DNA of 64,000 nt, from positions 186,001 through 250,000 of the forward strand of contig NZ_QEHR01000007.1 of assembly GCF_003095375.1 (NCBI RefSeq), read 5' to 3'. Each line of letters begins with the position of its first letter. Positions within the stretch are counted from its first letter, which is position 1. This document shows positions 17,882-25,770 of this stretch, one piece after another. The DNA comes from Marixanthomonas spongiae. GTDB taxonomy: Bacteria > Bacteroidota > Bacteroidia > Flavobacteriales > Flavobacteriaceae. Both the position numbers and the translations under genes were made by a program. The notes beneath the pieces are model-generated. The model was not told the DNA's origin and searched no databases. It saw only the letters and a list, made by a program, of their open reading frames with translations.

Positions 17882-19572
17882 TGCAGCAAATCGATTGGAT
17901 CGTTCTTCTTGGCACCCTTGTTTTCATAGTGGCTTACGGCACGTGGAAAACCCGTAAAAACAAAGATGTAAACGATTATCTAAAAGGCGGCAAAGATGCC
18001 AATTGGTGGACTATCGGCCTAAGCGTTATGGCCACACAGGCCAGCGCCATAACCTTTTTATCTACACCAGGACAAGCCTTTCATGATGGGATGGGGTTTG
18101 TGCAATTTTACTTTGGCCTGCCCATTGCCATGGTAATCATCTGTTTGGTGTTCATTCCCATCTACCACAGGCTTAATGTCTATACCGCTTATGAATACCT
18201 AGAGAGCAGGTTCGACTTAAAAACACGCACCCTTACCGCCATTCTGTTCTTAATACAGCGCGGTTTGGCAGCTGGGATCACCATTTTCGCCCCGGCCATT
18301 ATCCTATCGGCCGTTTTGGGGTGGAACCTTACCTATTTAAACATTGGCATTGGCACCTTGGTCATCATTTACACCGTAAGTGGTGGTACCAAGGCCGTGA
18401 GCGTGACCCAAAAACAACAAATGGCCATCATCTTTGCCGGGATGTTCATTGCTTTCTTGTTAATATTAAACTACTTGCCGCTGGATATTTCCTTCACCAA
18501 TGCTTTGGAAATTGCCGGTGCCAACGGAAAGCTGGATGTGCTCGACTTTTCGTTCGATTTTGATAACCGCTACACCTTCTGGAGTGGTATTATTGGCGGT
18601 ACTTTCTTGGCACTTTCCTACTTTGGTACCGACCAAAGCCAAGTGCAACGCTACTTATCGGGTAAGTCGGTAAAGCAAAGCCAGATGGGTTTGATCATGA
18701 ACGGACTTTTAAAAGTTCCCATGCAGTTTTTTATCCTGTTGGTGGGTGTGATGGTGTTTGTGTTTTATCAATTTAACGCCTCTCCCCTACATTTTAACCC
18801 CGCTGCGGTAGATGATGTGATGCAATCTGAATACGCATCAGAATATCAAAAATTAGAAGCAGAGAAACAAAGCCTGGACAAACAGCTTAACGAAAAGCAA
18901 TTATCCTACTCCACGACTGAAGATGCTATGGAAAAAGAACTCCTGCTCGAAGACATACAACGCATCAACGTAACCGAAGAAGAACTGCGCCAACAATCCC
19001 GCGACCTCATTCAGCAGGCCAATCCGGAAGCGGAAACCAATGATAAGGACTATGTGTTCATTCATTTTATCTTGAATAATTTACCACGCGGTTTAATCGG
19101 CCTTTTGTTGGCCGTGATATTGAGCGCCGCCATGTCCTCCACCGCTTCAGAGCTGAATGCACTGGGTTCTACCACTACCATAGACCTGTATAAGCGCAAT
19201 GCGCCCGGCAAGGACTCAACACATTATGTGAGTGCTTCTAAATGGTTTACCCTCCTGTGGGGAGTTATCGCCATTGGTGTAGCCAGCGTGGCCAACCTGT
19301 TTGACAACCTGATACAATTAGTAAATATCATCGGGTCTATTTTCTACGGAAATGTGCTGGGCATCTTCCTGCTTGCCTTTTTTATCAAATTTGTAAAAAG
19401 CAGGGCCACTTTTATCGCGGCACTCATCACCCAAGTCATCATCATTTATATGTGGTGGATCGACCTAATGCCGTATCTATGGTTAAACCTGGTAGGTTGT
19501 GCGCTGGTAATGGGAATTGCGGTGCTGTTGCAAATAGCGTTACCGAAAAAGAGGGATACAGTGGATACTTAA
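17881..19572 (+). CDS. Sodium:solute symporter (SSS family)
   Basis: 563 aa with about 13 membrane helices and the LeuT-like SSS pattern (KGGKDANWWTIGLSVMATQA near 37, GGTKAVSVTQKQQM near 163, AAMSSTASELNALGSTTT near 418 containing the serine/threonine-rich Na+ site). A ~75-residue polar, coiled-coil-like insertion (EYQKLEAEKQSLDKQLNEKQ onward, about 320-390) separates two helices and is not part of the minimal family. Probably it imports a sugar or sugar acid with Na+. It is coupled to the 36-aa peptide and PIG-L gene upstream. Confidence 0.92.
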   Translation: MQQIDWIVLLGTLVFIVAYGTWKTRKNKDVNDYLKGGKDANWWTIGLSVMATQASAITFLSTPGQAFHDGMGFVQFYFGLPIAMVIICLVFIPIYHRLNVYTAYEYLESRFDLKTRTLTAILFLIQRGLAAGITIFAPAIILSAVLGWNLTYLNIGIGTLVIIYTVSGGTKAVSVTQKQQMAIIFAGMFIAFLLILNYLPLDISFTNALEIAGANGKLDVLDFSFDFDNRYTFWSGIIGGTFLALSYFGTDQSQVQRYLSGKSVKQSQMGLIMNGLLKVPMQFFILLVGVMVFVFYQFNASPLHFNPAAVDDVMQSEYASEYQKLEAEKQSLDKQLNEKQLSYSTTEDAMEKELLLEDIQRINVTEEELRQQSRDLIQQANPEAETNDKDYVFIHFILNNLPRGLIGLLLAVILSAAMSSTASELNALGSTTTIDLYKRNAPGKDSTHYVSASKWFTLLWGVIAIGVASVANLFDNLIQLVNIIGSIFYGNVLGIFLLAFFIKFVKSRATFIAALITQVIIIYMWWIDLMPYLWLNLVGCALVMGIAVLLQIALPKKRDTVDT

Positions 19573-19712
19573 ATTTTTCTACCTCATAATTTCCGATAAT
19601 ACAAGATTATAGTAAACGGACATTCAAAAACTAATTAACAACTACCAGTGAATGTGTTAACTTCTTGTTATATCTATGAACTTTTGATTTTTCTTAACCA
19701 TATTTATCTGTA

Positions 19713-19734
19713 ATAACTCTTATTTTAGAGTTAT
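19713..19734 (+). promoter_or_regulatory. Inverted repeat overlapping a start codon
   Basis: ATAACTCT (19713-19720) and AGAGTTAT (19727-19734) are perfect 8-bp arms around TATTTT. The right arm includes the first two bases of the ATG of the metallo-hydrolase/rhodanese gene. It could be a repressor operator or an mRNA hairpin masking the start. Seen directly; role inferred. Confidence 0.45.
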
Positions 19735-21145
19735 GTCTTTAAGATTTGAACCAATATTAGCAGATGGCGTTGCACAAGTTTCCTATTTTCTATGCGATGA
19801 AAGTGCAGGGTGCGCAGCAGTTTTTGACCCGCGTCCCGACGTTGATATTTACCTACAAAAAGCCCGTCAATACAATGTAACGATTACTCATGTTTTTGAA
19901 ACCCATATCCATGCAGATTTTATGAGTGGGTCGCGTGAGCTGGAAGCCCGTTGTAAGGGAAGCGCTAAAATCCATGTGAGTGTGGAAGGTGATGCCACAT
20001 ATGGTTTTGCGCATGAACCTGTTCGTGAAGGAGATGAGTTTACATTCGGTCAAGTTACCATAAAAGCGAAGCACACACCTGGCCATACACCCGAACATTT
20101 GTCCTATTTATTGTCCGATACGCATGCAGGAGAACCTTGGGGCATCATGACGGGGGATTCGCTTTTTGTTGATTCTATGGGACGACCAGATTTATTGGGT
20201 GATGAGAAGACGGAGGAACTCACCCGGGCTCTTTATAACACCATGCGGGAGGTTTTTTGCAAGCTTGGGGATGAAGTGATTGTTTATCCCTGCCACGCGG
20301 CAGGTTCGGCCTGTGGCCCTGATATAGGGGATCGCATGCATAGTACCATTGGGTACGAGAAGAAACATAATCCCTTCATGCAACTAACGAGTTACGACGA
20401 TTTTAAAAAAGCAGTGCAAGAAAATGCCCCTCCGGTACCTACCCATTATCCAAAGCTGAAAAAACTCAATGCCAAAGGACCAAAAACCTATGGGCACACC
20501 CCGCAAGTAAGCTCTTTAAGTGTAAAGGAGTTTGAGAATGAAATGAAGAATACCAATACTATCGTTATAGATACCCGGGATATGTTGGCTTTTGGAGGCG
20601 GCCATATTGAAGGTGCCCTTAATATAGGACAACGCCCCATTCTGTCGGTTTGGGCCGGTTGGTTAATAGATATGAACGCCCCTATATTACTGGTCCTTCC
20701 CGATGACAAGGAGCTAAAGCGTGCCGTAATTTTACTGTGGCGTACCGGCCATACCAATTTTAAAGGCTATTTGGCTGGGAACATGCGTGCCTGGCAAGAA
20801 TCGGGGAAACAGATTAAAAAACTGCCGCAACTCAGTGTACACGAACTCAATCAAAATAAAGAGCACTATCAGCCCTTGGATGTTCGTAAAGATGAGGAAT
20901 GGCAAAATGGCAATATCCCCGATGCCGCACACATATTTCTTGGCGACTTACCCGATAAGATGAACACCTTAGATAATGAACAAAACCTTGCCGTGTATTG
21001 CGCCAGTGGCTACAGGGCCAGCATAGCGGCCAGTCTTTTACAAAAAAATGGCTTCCAGAATGTGAATAGCATTCCGGGTAGTTTTACCGCTTGGAAGGCT
21101 GCGGACTTACCAATTGAAAATAAAACAAAAACTTTAAAAAAGTAG
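19733..21145 (+). CDS. MBL-fold hydrolase with two rhodanese domains (persulfide dioxygenase-like)
   Basis: 470 aa. Residues 1-235 are a metallo-beta-lactamase fold with THIHADF (about 56-62), HTPGHTPEH (about 116-124) and GDSLFVDSMGRPDL (about 141-154). The canonical second-site His of HxHxDH is Phe here, which is usual for ETHE1/persulfide-dioxygenase-type enzymes with one iron. Two rhodanese domains follow. The first (about 262-355) lacks a catalytic cysteine, and the second has CASGYRA with Cys near 423. The likely role is oxidation or transfer of sulfane sulfur during sulfide detoxification. It is followed at 5 bp by a phosphatase-like gene of the same pathway context. Confidence 0.85.
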   Translation: MSLRFEPILADGVAQVSYFLCDESAGCAAVFDPRPDVDIYLQKARQYNVTITHVFETHIHADFMSGSRELEARCKGSAKIHVSVEGDATYGFAHEPVREGDEFTFGQVTIKAKHTPGHTPEHLSYLLSDTHAGEPWGIMTGDSLFVDSMGRPDLLGDEKTEELTRALYNTMREVFCKLGDEVIVYPCHAAGSACGPDIGDRMHSTIGYEKKHNPFMQLTSYDDFKKAVQENAPPVPTHYPKLKKLNAKGPKTYGHTPQVSSLSVKEFENEMKNTNTIVIDTRDMLAFGGGHIEGALNIGQRPILSVWAGWLIDMNAPILLVLPDDKELKRAVILLWRTGHTNFKGYLAGNMRAWQESGKQIKKLPQLSVHELNQNKEHYQPLDVRKDEEWQNGNIPDAAHIFLGDLPDKMNTLDNEQNLAVYCASGYRASIAASLLQKNGFQNVNSIPGSFTAWKAADLPIENKTKTLKK

Positions 21146-21150
21146 AAATT

Positions 21151-21597
21151 ATGGAAAAGGAAATTAAGAAAGTAAATGATGAAATTTCGGTGGCCGCTTT
21201 TGATCCCGATGAAAAAAGTTTCAAAACCTTTGCCGATAAAGGTTTTAAGTCGGTTATTAATTTACAGACCGATGAAGAAGATCAAAATGTTTTCCCCGAA
21301 AAAGAAGAAAAACTAGCGAAAGACAATAACCTAACATATAGACACATTGGAGTAGCTAAGGATGACTTATCAGAGGCTATGGCCAATAATTTTCGACAAG
21401 AGCTTGAAAACCTTCCCAAGCCCATTGTAGTACATTGCAAGTCTGGAAAGCGTTCTGGTGCCCTTATCATGATGCATATTGGGTGCCAAAAAAACATGAC
21501 GGGAGAAGAAGTGATTAAAAAAGCTGAAGAAATGGGGTTTGAATGTGATATTCCTGAATTGGAAAAGTTTCTCAAGAAGTATGTAAACGAACATTGA
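21151..21597 (+). CDS. Beta-lactamase-hydrolase-like (DUF442/DSP-PTPase-like) protein
   Basis: 148 aa with the tyrosine-phosphatase active-site loop HCKSGKRSG (about 96-104). It matches the small phosphatase-like domain that is found fused or adjacent to persulfide dioxygenases and rhodaneses (TIGR01244-type). Despite the phosphatase fold, a sulfurtransferase-related role is favoured by the operon with the MBL/rhodanese gene. The GATTAGG/CCTAATC hairpin overlaps its stop codon. Confidence 0.8.
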   Translation: MEKEIKKVNDEISVAAFDPDEKSFKTFADKGFKSVINLQTDEEDQNVFPEKEEKLAKDNNLTYRHIGVAKDDLSEAMANNFRQELENLPKPIVVHCKSGKRSGALIMMHIGCQKNMTGEEVIKKAEEMGFECDIPELEKFLKKYVNEH

Positions 21598-21614
21598 TTA
21601 GGCATCACCTAATC
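21596..21614 (+). terminator. Hairpin at the end of the sulfur operon
   Basis: GATTAGG (21596-21602) pairs with CCTAATC (21608-21614), loop CATCA, overlapping the TGA. No long T run follows, so it may be a weak terminator or mRNA 3' stabiliser. The remaining bases to 21933 show no supported gene. Confidence 0.4.
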
Positions 21615-21933
21615 TCAAGGTTTTGTGAGCTTGGTAAATGGAGATTGTACTATTTGATAGATAAAGGGAAATCCTACCAATAGTAGGTGCAAAATATCTG
21701 TTCTGTATTGAATGATTTTTCCAACCTGATTGGTGTTTTTCAGCCCTATTTGGCGTTTTCCGCTAAGAAAGCAGTCCTTTCTAAGCCATACGCATTTAAG
21801 AAATATCACAGATTTCTATTTTACAGCCACCCTTTAAAAATATGCCAATACCCAATGCCAAGTGTGGCAACAGGAAAATAACTAACTATTCTTCAATTTC
21901 AATTTTCAGTAGAGCACAAACCATTATGCTGCG

Positions 21934-22575
21934 TTATAGAACGGTTATACTACCTAGATAATCGCTAATGGAGTATTGTTTCAACGCTGTATTTTTAAAC
22001 GTTGCCCACACCTCTAGCGTAAGACCTTGCAGTTCTTCCGGAAATTGCAAAACCACTTCGCCCATGTGCCGTTGGGCGGCGGCTTCAAAGAAAATAAAGT
22101 CTTGCGTAGCCGGCACATACGCAATAACCGATAGGGTATCCTCAGCATATGCCAAGCCCAGTGCGCTATTGTCTGTCCATTGCAACAATGCTTTTTGCTC
22201 CCCTTGGGTGGTTACAGATGCCTCCAGTAGCCCTCGTATGGGGCCTTTGCTAATTAGCACTTTTAAATAGTCAATGATAAAACTATCGGCCGTGGGGATC
22301 ATGGCCTCTATTAAAAAGTACGACTTCGCTAGATCGAATCGGCTTTTCTTTTTTTGGGGCTGGTCAAAACTCTCGTTTAAAAAAGGCTTTAACGGATTTA
22401 GAAATGTGTTTGCCATTTTAAACTTCAATTGATTGCGCAGTTGTGCAGGGCTCGGCTTTTTGTTTGATTTTTTCGGTTTGCTTCGCATCACGGGAACCCC
22501 GCGCCACGTGGTGCCTACCACAGTACCCACCGTACCGGAAAAGCCTCCTAAAATACCATCGTTAAATGTTGCCAT
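21934..22575 (-). CDS. DUF6266 family protein
   Basis: 213 aa. The N-terminal GILGGFSGTVGTVVGTTWRG and the PAQLRNQLKF segment (about 43-52) are characteristic of DUF6266 proteins in Bacteroidota, followed by a beta-rich C-terminal half. Function is unknown. It is the last ordinary gene before the cassette array and points away from it, in the position where an integron would carry its integrase, but it shows no tyrosine-recombinase motif. Confidence 0.85.
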   Translation of the reverse strand: MATFNDGILGGFSGTVGTVVGTTWRGVPVMRSKPKKSNKKPSPAQLRNQLKFKMANTFLNPLKPFLNESFDQPQKKKSRFDLAKSYFLIEAMIPTADSFIIDYLKVLISKGPIRGLLEASVTTQGEQKALLQWTDNSALGLAYAEDTLSVIAYVPATQDFIFFEAAAQRHMGEVVLQFPEELQGLTLEVWATFKNTALKQYSISDYLGSITVL

Positions 22576-22829
22576 AATACGTAGAATTTAGTTAAGTTAG
22601 TATAAGGGGAGCCCCGAAATATATAACCTATTCCCTTAAAAAACAAGCGTGTACCCAAAAAAAGCAAGGGCCACTCCCCTAGTTTCATCCGAGTTTTCTT
22701 CGAGAATACTTCGACAATAGCCCGTAAAAGCAGGTGTTTCTCGAAGAATCCTCGAAGGAATATCGAACCATTCTCGAACCAAACCTGGGTAAAACCCAAA
22801 AAACAGCACCGCACGATAAGTGCCCAATT
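22576..22829. other. Intergenic region upstream of the cassette array
   Basis: No gene is supported. Several TTCTCGAAnnATCCTCGAA-like degenerate repeats occur between 22690 and 22780. The two overlapping minus-strand ORFs there are repeat-driven and lack any recognisable protein character. Confidence 0.4.
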
Positions 22830-22858
22830 TTGTGATTTGGGTTTTTTACCTATATTTG
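22830..22858 (+). promoter_or_regulatory. Strong Bacteroidota-type promoter at the head of the array (candidate Pc)
   Basis: TTG at 22830-22832, an 18-bp spacer and TATATTTG at 22851-22858 match TTG/TAnnTTTG. It reads into a short leader ORF and then the first cassette, the position of the Pc promoter in integrons. Confidence 0.65.
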
Positions 22859-22886
22859 AAAGATACTCCCCTTGATTATTAAAAAT

Positions 22887-22964
22887 ATGAACATACTAAA
22901 AGTGCAAAAACCGTTCATAGCATGCCAAATAGGCAATCTAAAAGCGGAAAAGGTGTTTATATAA
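22887..22964 (+). CDS. 25-aa leader ORF before the first cassette
   Basis: ATG at 22887 and TAA at 22962-22964 encode 25 residues ending IGNLKAEKVFI. The segment IG(N/K)LKAEKV(F/L)I recurs in a second short ORF at 34352-34435, where it also ends at a cassette boundary. The nucleotide match over the shared 33 bases is about 30/33. It may be a translated leader in an attI-like site that helps translation of promoter-proximal cassettes, or simply shared recombination-site DNA. Confidence 0.4.
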   Translation: MNILKVQKPFIACQIGNLKAEKVFI

Positions 22965-23013
22965 AAAAAGTTGTGGGTAATTTCCCACACAAAAAGCTCT
23001 ATTAATTTCTTGA

Positions 23014-23119
23014 GCTAACGTCAAATTTTTAAAGTTTTTTAAAAAAATAGTGCACTAAAAACTGGGAAGTACTATAAACAAAAGGATTTCAACAAAAATT
23101 AACTAAATTTGACGTTAGT
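23014..23119. repeat. Inverted repeat in the 5' leader of cassette 1
   Basis: GCTAACGTCAAATTT (23014-23028) and AAATTTGACGTTAGT (23105-23119) pair at 14 of 15 positions with one G-T pair, across 76 nt. Its inner-core sequences GCTAAC and GTTAGTC resemble attC R'/R'' boxes, so it may be a fossil recombination site within cassette 1. Confidence 0.5.
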
Positions 23120-23154
23120 CAGAATTAAAACAGAAAATCAAGACTGGTAATAAT

Positions 23155-24333
23155 ATGACAAAACAAATAAAGGAAATTATTGAAATTGATAATAAAAACT
23201 ATTATTTTAATGAAGAACCAATAGAACAGTTTTGGTTAAAAAATAATTCCAAAATTAAATTAGAAAGACTTCATACTGCCTGTCATAGAGGGTATGTTGG
23301 CACTTGGAAAATAATTGATAATTATTTGCATTTAATTAAAATAAAGAATGAATCTTCTAACAAAAAAGATTTATCAATTAGAGATTTTTTTCCTCAAAAT
23401 AATCAATCAGAAGTTAAAGCTACTTGGTATGATGGTAAAATTACAGTAGCAATTGATGAAGAAATATATCCGATTTGTGAAAGAAAATTAATTTTAGAAA
23501 TTCACGAAGGAAAGTTAGTGAACAAGTACATCATAGAAAATGTAAAAAACATTCACATTGACTTTGCTTTAAAAATTTTCCAAAAAAATACAGATTTTTA
23601 CAATCCAGAAGCCGAAAGAAAAAAACATTTTTTAAAGATGGTTCAATATGAGTTTAAATTAGGCCATTTTCATCTGGCAGAAAAATATATAAATCTATAT
23701 CTTGATAATGTAGATAAGAAGTATTACGGTAAATTAATCCAATTTTACTTAATAATATTGATTAAGAATCATAGTTTAAATTATGGTAAACAAACAATGT
23801 ACTATAATAATTTACAAATGTCCAAGGACCGAATATTAGAAAAGCTTAATAATTTTATCGAACTAGAAAATTCAGAAATCGGATTGCAAAAATTAATGGT
23901 TTATAAATTTGATTATTATATACATTGGGGTAAATACGATGGAAGTTCTATTATTGATATTATGAATGACGACCCAAATTACATCCTGTGGTGTATATTA
24001 AATCTTGAACATTTCATTATTGAATTAAAGTTATTCCTGTATAAATCCATTAGAAAAAATAAAAGTTATTTATCCGCTTTAGAAGTAAACCTTACTAAAA
24101 TGGCTTTTCTAAAAAATACAAGAGAAACAAGTCCTGAGTTCTTAATAGAAACGGATACAAATTTGTATAATCCGCAAAAATCAAATAAAACTATATATGA
24201 TGATTTTGATATGAAAAGTGCTGATTGGGATTATGACTATAATAATCCTGCTCACGACCAATCAGAAAATCCTTGGATTGAAGTTTTTGGACCTGGAGAT
24301 GAGGCAGAAACAGCATATTGGAACACAAATTAA
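23155..24333 (+). CDS. Cassette 1: protein of unknown function
   Basis: 392 aa, AT-rich. Residues about 35-135 form a recognisable unit, GTWKIIDNYLHLIKI, then ATWYDGKITVAIDEEIYPI and LILEIHEGKLVNKYI, which recurs in the cassette-7 product (EWKLEKGKLYVTKI, FAHWLTNELVVFDG, LILEFRKGILVNK). The C-terminal half is helical, and the end is acidic and aromatic (NPWIEVFGPGDEAETAYW). No signal peptide is visible, so it is probably cytoplasmic. No known family is recognised. Its 185-bp leader is unusually long for a cassette and contains the inverted repeat described separately. Confidence 0.75.
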   Translation: MTKQIKEIIEIDNKNYYFNEEPIEQFWLKNNSKIKLERLHTACHRGYVGTWKIIDNYLHLIKIKNESSNKKDLSIRDFFPQNNQSEVKATWYDGKITVAIDEEIYPICERKLILEIHEGKLVNKYIIENVKNIHIDFALKIFQKNTDFYNPEAERKKHFLKMVQYEFKLGHFHLAEKYINLYLDNVDKKYYGKLIQFYLIILIKNHSLNYGKQTMYYNNLQMSKDRILEKLNNFIELENSEIGLQKLMVYKFDYYIHWGKYDGSSIIDIMNDDPNYILWCILNLEHFIIELKLFLYKSIRKNKSYLSALEVNLTKMAFLKNTRETSPEFLIETDTNLYNPQKSNKTIYDDFDMKSADWDYDYNNPAHDQSENPWIEVFGPGDEAETAYWNTN

Positions 24334-24336
24334 AAC

Positions 24337-24462
24337 TACCCACAACATTGGCTATAAGTAATTGCTTGTTCTCGCCTACTTCTGAAAATCCTCGAGGATT
24401 TTTAGTTTGGTTTGTACTTGCAAACATAATCTAACCCATGCAACTACTCATAGCCGAGATCG
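24337..24462 (+). repeat. attC site of cassette 1 (126 bp)
   Basis: R' TACCCACAAC is the exact complement of the cassette start GTTGTGGGTA at 22970-22979. The inner arms TTGGCTATAAGTAATTGC and GCAACTACTCATAGCCGA are near-perfect reverse complements. It ends at G24462 before TTAGGCATAA. It belongs to the group with a central AAAATCCTCG(C/A)GGATTTT hairpin. Confidence 0.88.
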
Positions 24463-24473
24463 TTAGGCATAAT

Positions 24474-25328
24474 ATGAAAAACAGTCAGTTTACAAAAGAA
24501 ACATTCAATTTGCATAAAGATTTATTTAATGATTCTTATGGGGATGGAGATTATGGAATACTATCAACTATTGCAGAAAAAATTAGAAATTGTGAAGAAG
24601 TAATTAAATTATTCAAATCATTAGAAAACAAATATTTTCCTGAATACGAAGATGTAATTGATACGGCTATTAAAATTAAAACAATTGAAGAATTAATAAA
24701 TACTAAAAATCCAAATTATTTTGATTTAAAAAAGCGAAATGATTATTTAGTGGCAACCTGTATGAGAATTTTGGAAGAATGGGCATATAATTATTTACCA
24801 ATTCAAGAACAAAACCCAAATTATAAAAATTCTGATTTAAATAATGAAGAATTAGGCTGGTATATTGCCCGTAAAGAATTTGAAAAAGTTCTTTTTTTTA
24901 GTGTCCAATTAGAAAAAAACAATATAAATCTATTTATAGATAATCCACTTCGAAAATTAGAAGAAGAAAAAAACTATGGGAATAGTACCAGCAGAGGAAT
25001 TGAATATTTGACTAAACTATCTATTACTAAAAGAGAACATCTTCTGAGTTTATTAAGAAAAATAAACGAAATCCAAAAAATGGAATTAGGTACAAAGGAA
25101 AAGGCAGAAAGAATAAAAATAATACTTTGGACTAATCAAAACACAAAGTCAAAATTATTAATTGGTGGGTTTATAGGTACAATGGCAGGTTTATTTATTT
25201 TCGGTACTGGTGGAATTGGGATCGCAGGTTTAGGTGGGGCTGTTGGAATTTGGGGTTTTTTAGCAGGAACATCAGGTGGGGTTTTTATAGCATCTTTAAT
25301 TGAAAATTTCGAAAAAAAGAATGAATAA
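24474..25328 (+). CDS. Cassette 2: unknown protein with C-terminal glycine-rich membrane hairpin
   Basis: 284 aa from the ATG at 24474, 11 nt after the cassette boundary; the upstream in-frame ATG at 24438 lies inside attC1 and is rejected. The first ~220 residues are charged and helical. The C-terminal ~50 residues form two hydrophobic glycine-rich segments, LIGGFIGTMAGLFIFGTGG and GAVGIWGFLAGTSGGVFIAS, ending in KKNE. This glycine-zipper-like hairpin suggests a membrane-inserting domain. Such tails occur in some membrane effectors and toxins, but no family is recognised and function is open. Confidence 0.75.
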   Translation: MKNSQFTKETFNLHKDLFNDSYGDGDYGILSTIAEKIRNCEEVIKLFKSLENKYFPEYEDVIDTAIKIKTIEELINTKNPNYFDLKKRNDYLVATCMRILEEWAYNYLPIQEQNPNYKNSDLNNEELGWYIARKEFEKVLFFSVQLEKNNINLFIDNPLRKLEEEKNYGNSTSRGIEYLTKLSITKREHLLSLLRKINEIQKMELGTKEKAERIKIILWTNQNTKSKLLIGGFIGTMAGLFIFGTGGIGIAGLGGAVGIWGFLAGTSGGVFIASLIENFEKKNE

Positions 25329-25414
25329 ATACTATGCCTGACAACGGCTCCTATGAAAAGCACTAGTTAAGTTCCCTAAAGTTAATATTTGTATTCAATT
25401 ATTTAATAATGATG

Positions 25415-25520
25415 GTTTTGGGGTAATGGAAAACACCCGGTGTACTGTTCTTTTATGAATATGAACGTCAATGGTCAATTTTGATACGTCAATACCAATC
25501 ACGTCTAGTTAATTTTTCAT
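25415..25520 (-). pseudogene. IS110-family transposase N-terminal fragment (copy 1, with stop)
   Basis: From the ATG at 25520 the frame reads MKN, then TAA where the other copies have TAC, then LDVIGIDVSKLTIDVHIHKRT and VHRVFSITPK. GIDVSK is the RuvC-like DEDD motif I of IS110 transposases. The fragment ends at the point where a full protein would continue with a GF..L pattern. Confidence 0.75.
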
Positions 25521-25534
25521 ATTTTTAAATATTG

Positions 25535-25707
25535 TTCCTTTTTAAAAAGGAATGGTTAATATATGTTGCTATGACTATCACCTTTAATAGGAAGAGATTC
25601 CTGATATTCCAAATGGTCCTAAAGCAACCTAAGAGAGACAAGAGGACTGATACGTATAAAGGAACTGCTATTCCAAAGACCGTTTTAGTTCTCCTCTTGT
25701 TTCTTAG
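25535..25707 (-). ncRNA. Candidate bridge RNA of the IS110-like element (copy 1)
   Basis: Predicted by eye from the minus strand, with the same structure as copy 3: a two-part stem CTAAGA/TCTTAG and ACAAGAGGA/TCCTCTTGT with an internal loop and terminal stem GAACT/AGTTC; a second stem GTTGCT/AGCAAC with inner stem TTTA..GGA/TCCTAAA; and the palindrome TTCCTTTTTAAAAAGGAA. It differs from copy 3 at one position in 187. Size and two-loop layout resemble bridge RNAs, which lie upstream of the transposase in IS110-group elements. Confidence 0.5.
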
Positions 25708-25770
25708 TAAATGCAACTAACTATTTAATTACGGTGTAAAGTAAAGGAGACCGTTGCCTGTAATGCGAAA

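Larger units (their letters stand above)
25414..25735 (-). mobile_element. IS110-family miniature element, copy 1
   Basis: About 320 bp shared with copies at 31741 and 32619. On the minus strand it carries the 5' end of an IS110-type transposase gene preceded by a ~200-bp non-coding region. Sequence homology among the copies continues into both attC halves, so the exact element ends cannot be placed by eye. The transposase core and catalytic C-terminal domain are missing, so it could move only in trans. Confidence 0.7.
25333..25753 (+). repeat. attC site of cassette 2, interrupted by an IS110-like insert
   Basis: R' TATGCCTGAC pairs with the cassette start GTTAGGCATA (9/10). The left inner arm CGGCTCCTATGAAAAGCAC matches the complement of the right arm, GTGTAAAGTAAAGGAGACCG, imperfectly. 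Length is 421 bp instead of 90-200 because of the insert at about 25414-25735. Confidence 0.75.

Noticed and set aside
21687-21881. 64-codon ORF between the sulfur operon and DUF6266 gene
   Set aside because: No coding character, and a comparable ORF exists on the opposite strand.
21934-22575. Gene at the integrase position next to the array
   Set aside because: It is a DUF6266 protein; no tyrosine-recombinase catalytic R-H-R-Y pattern is seen.
22548-22827. Two overlapping minus-strand ORFs upstream of the array
   Set aside because: They arise from degenerate CTCGAA-type repeats and overlap each other in different frames.
24438-24473. Upstream ATG extending the cassette-2 protein
   Set aside because: It lies within attC1 before the recombination point, so it belongs to another cassette.
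25532-25720. 62-codon plus-strand ORF repeated in all three inserts (also 31859-32047 and 32737-32925)
   Set aside because: Substitutions between copies are mostly amino-acid-changing and indel-free conservation is better explained by the structured RNA on the other strand.
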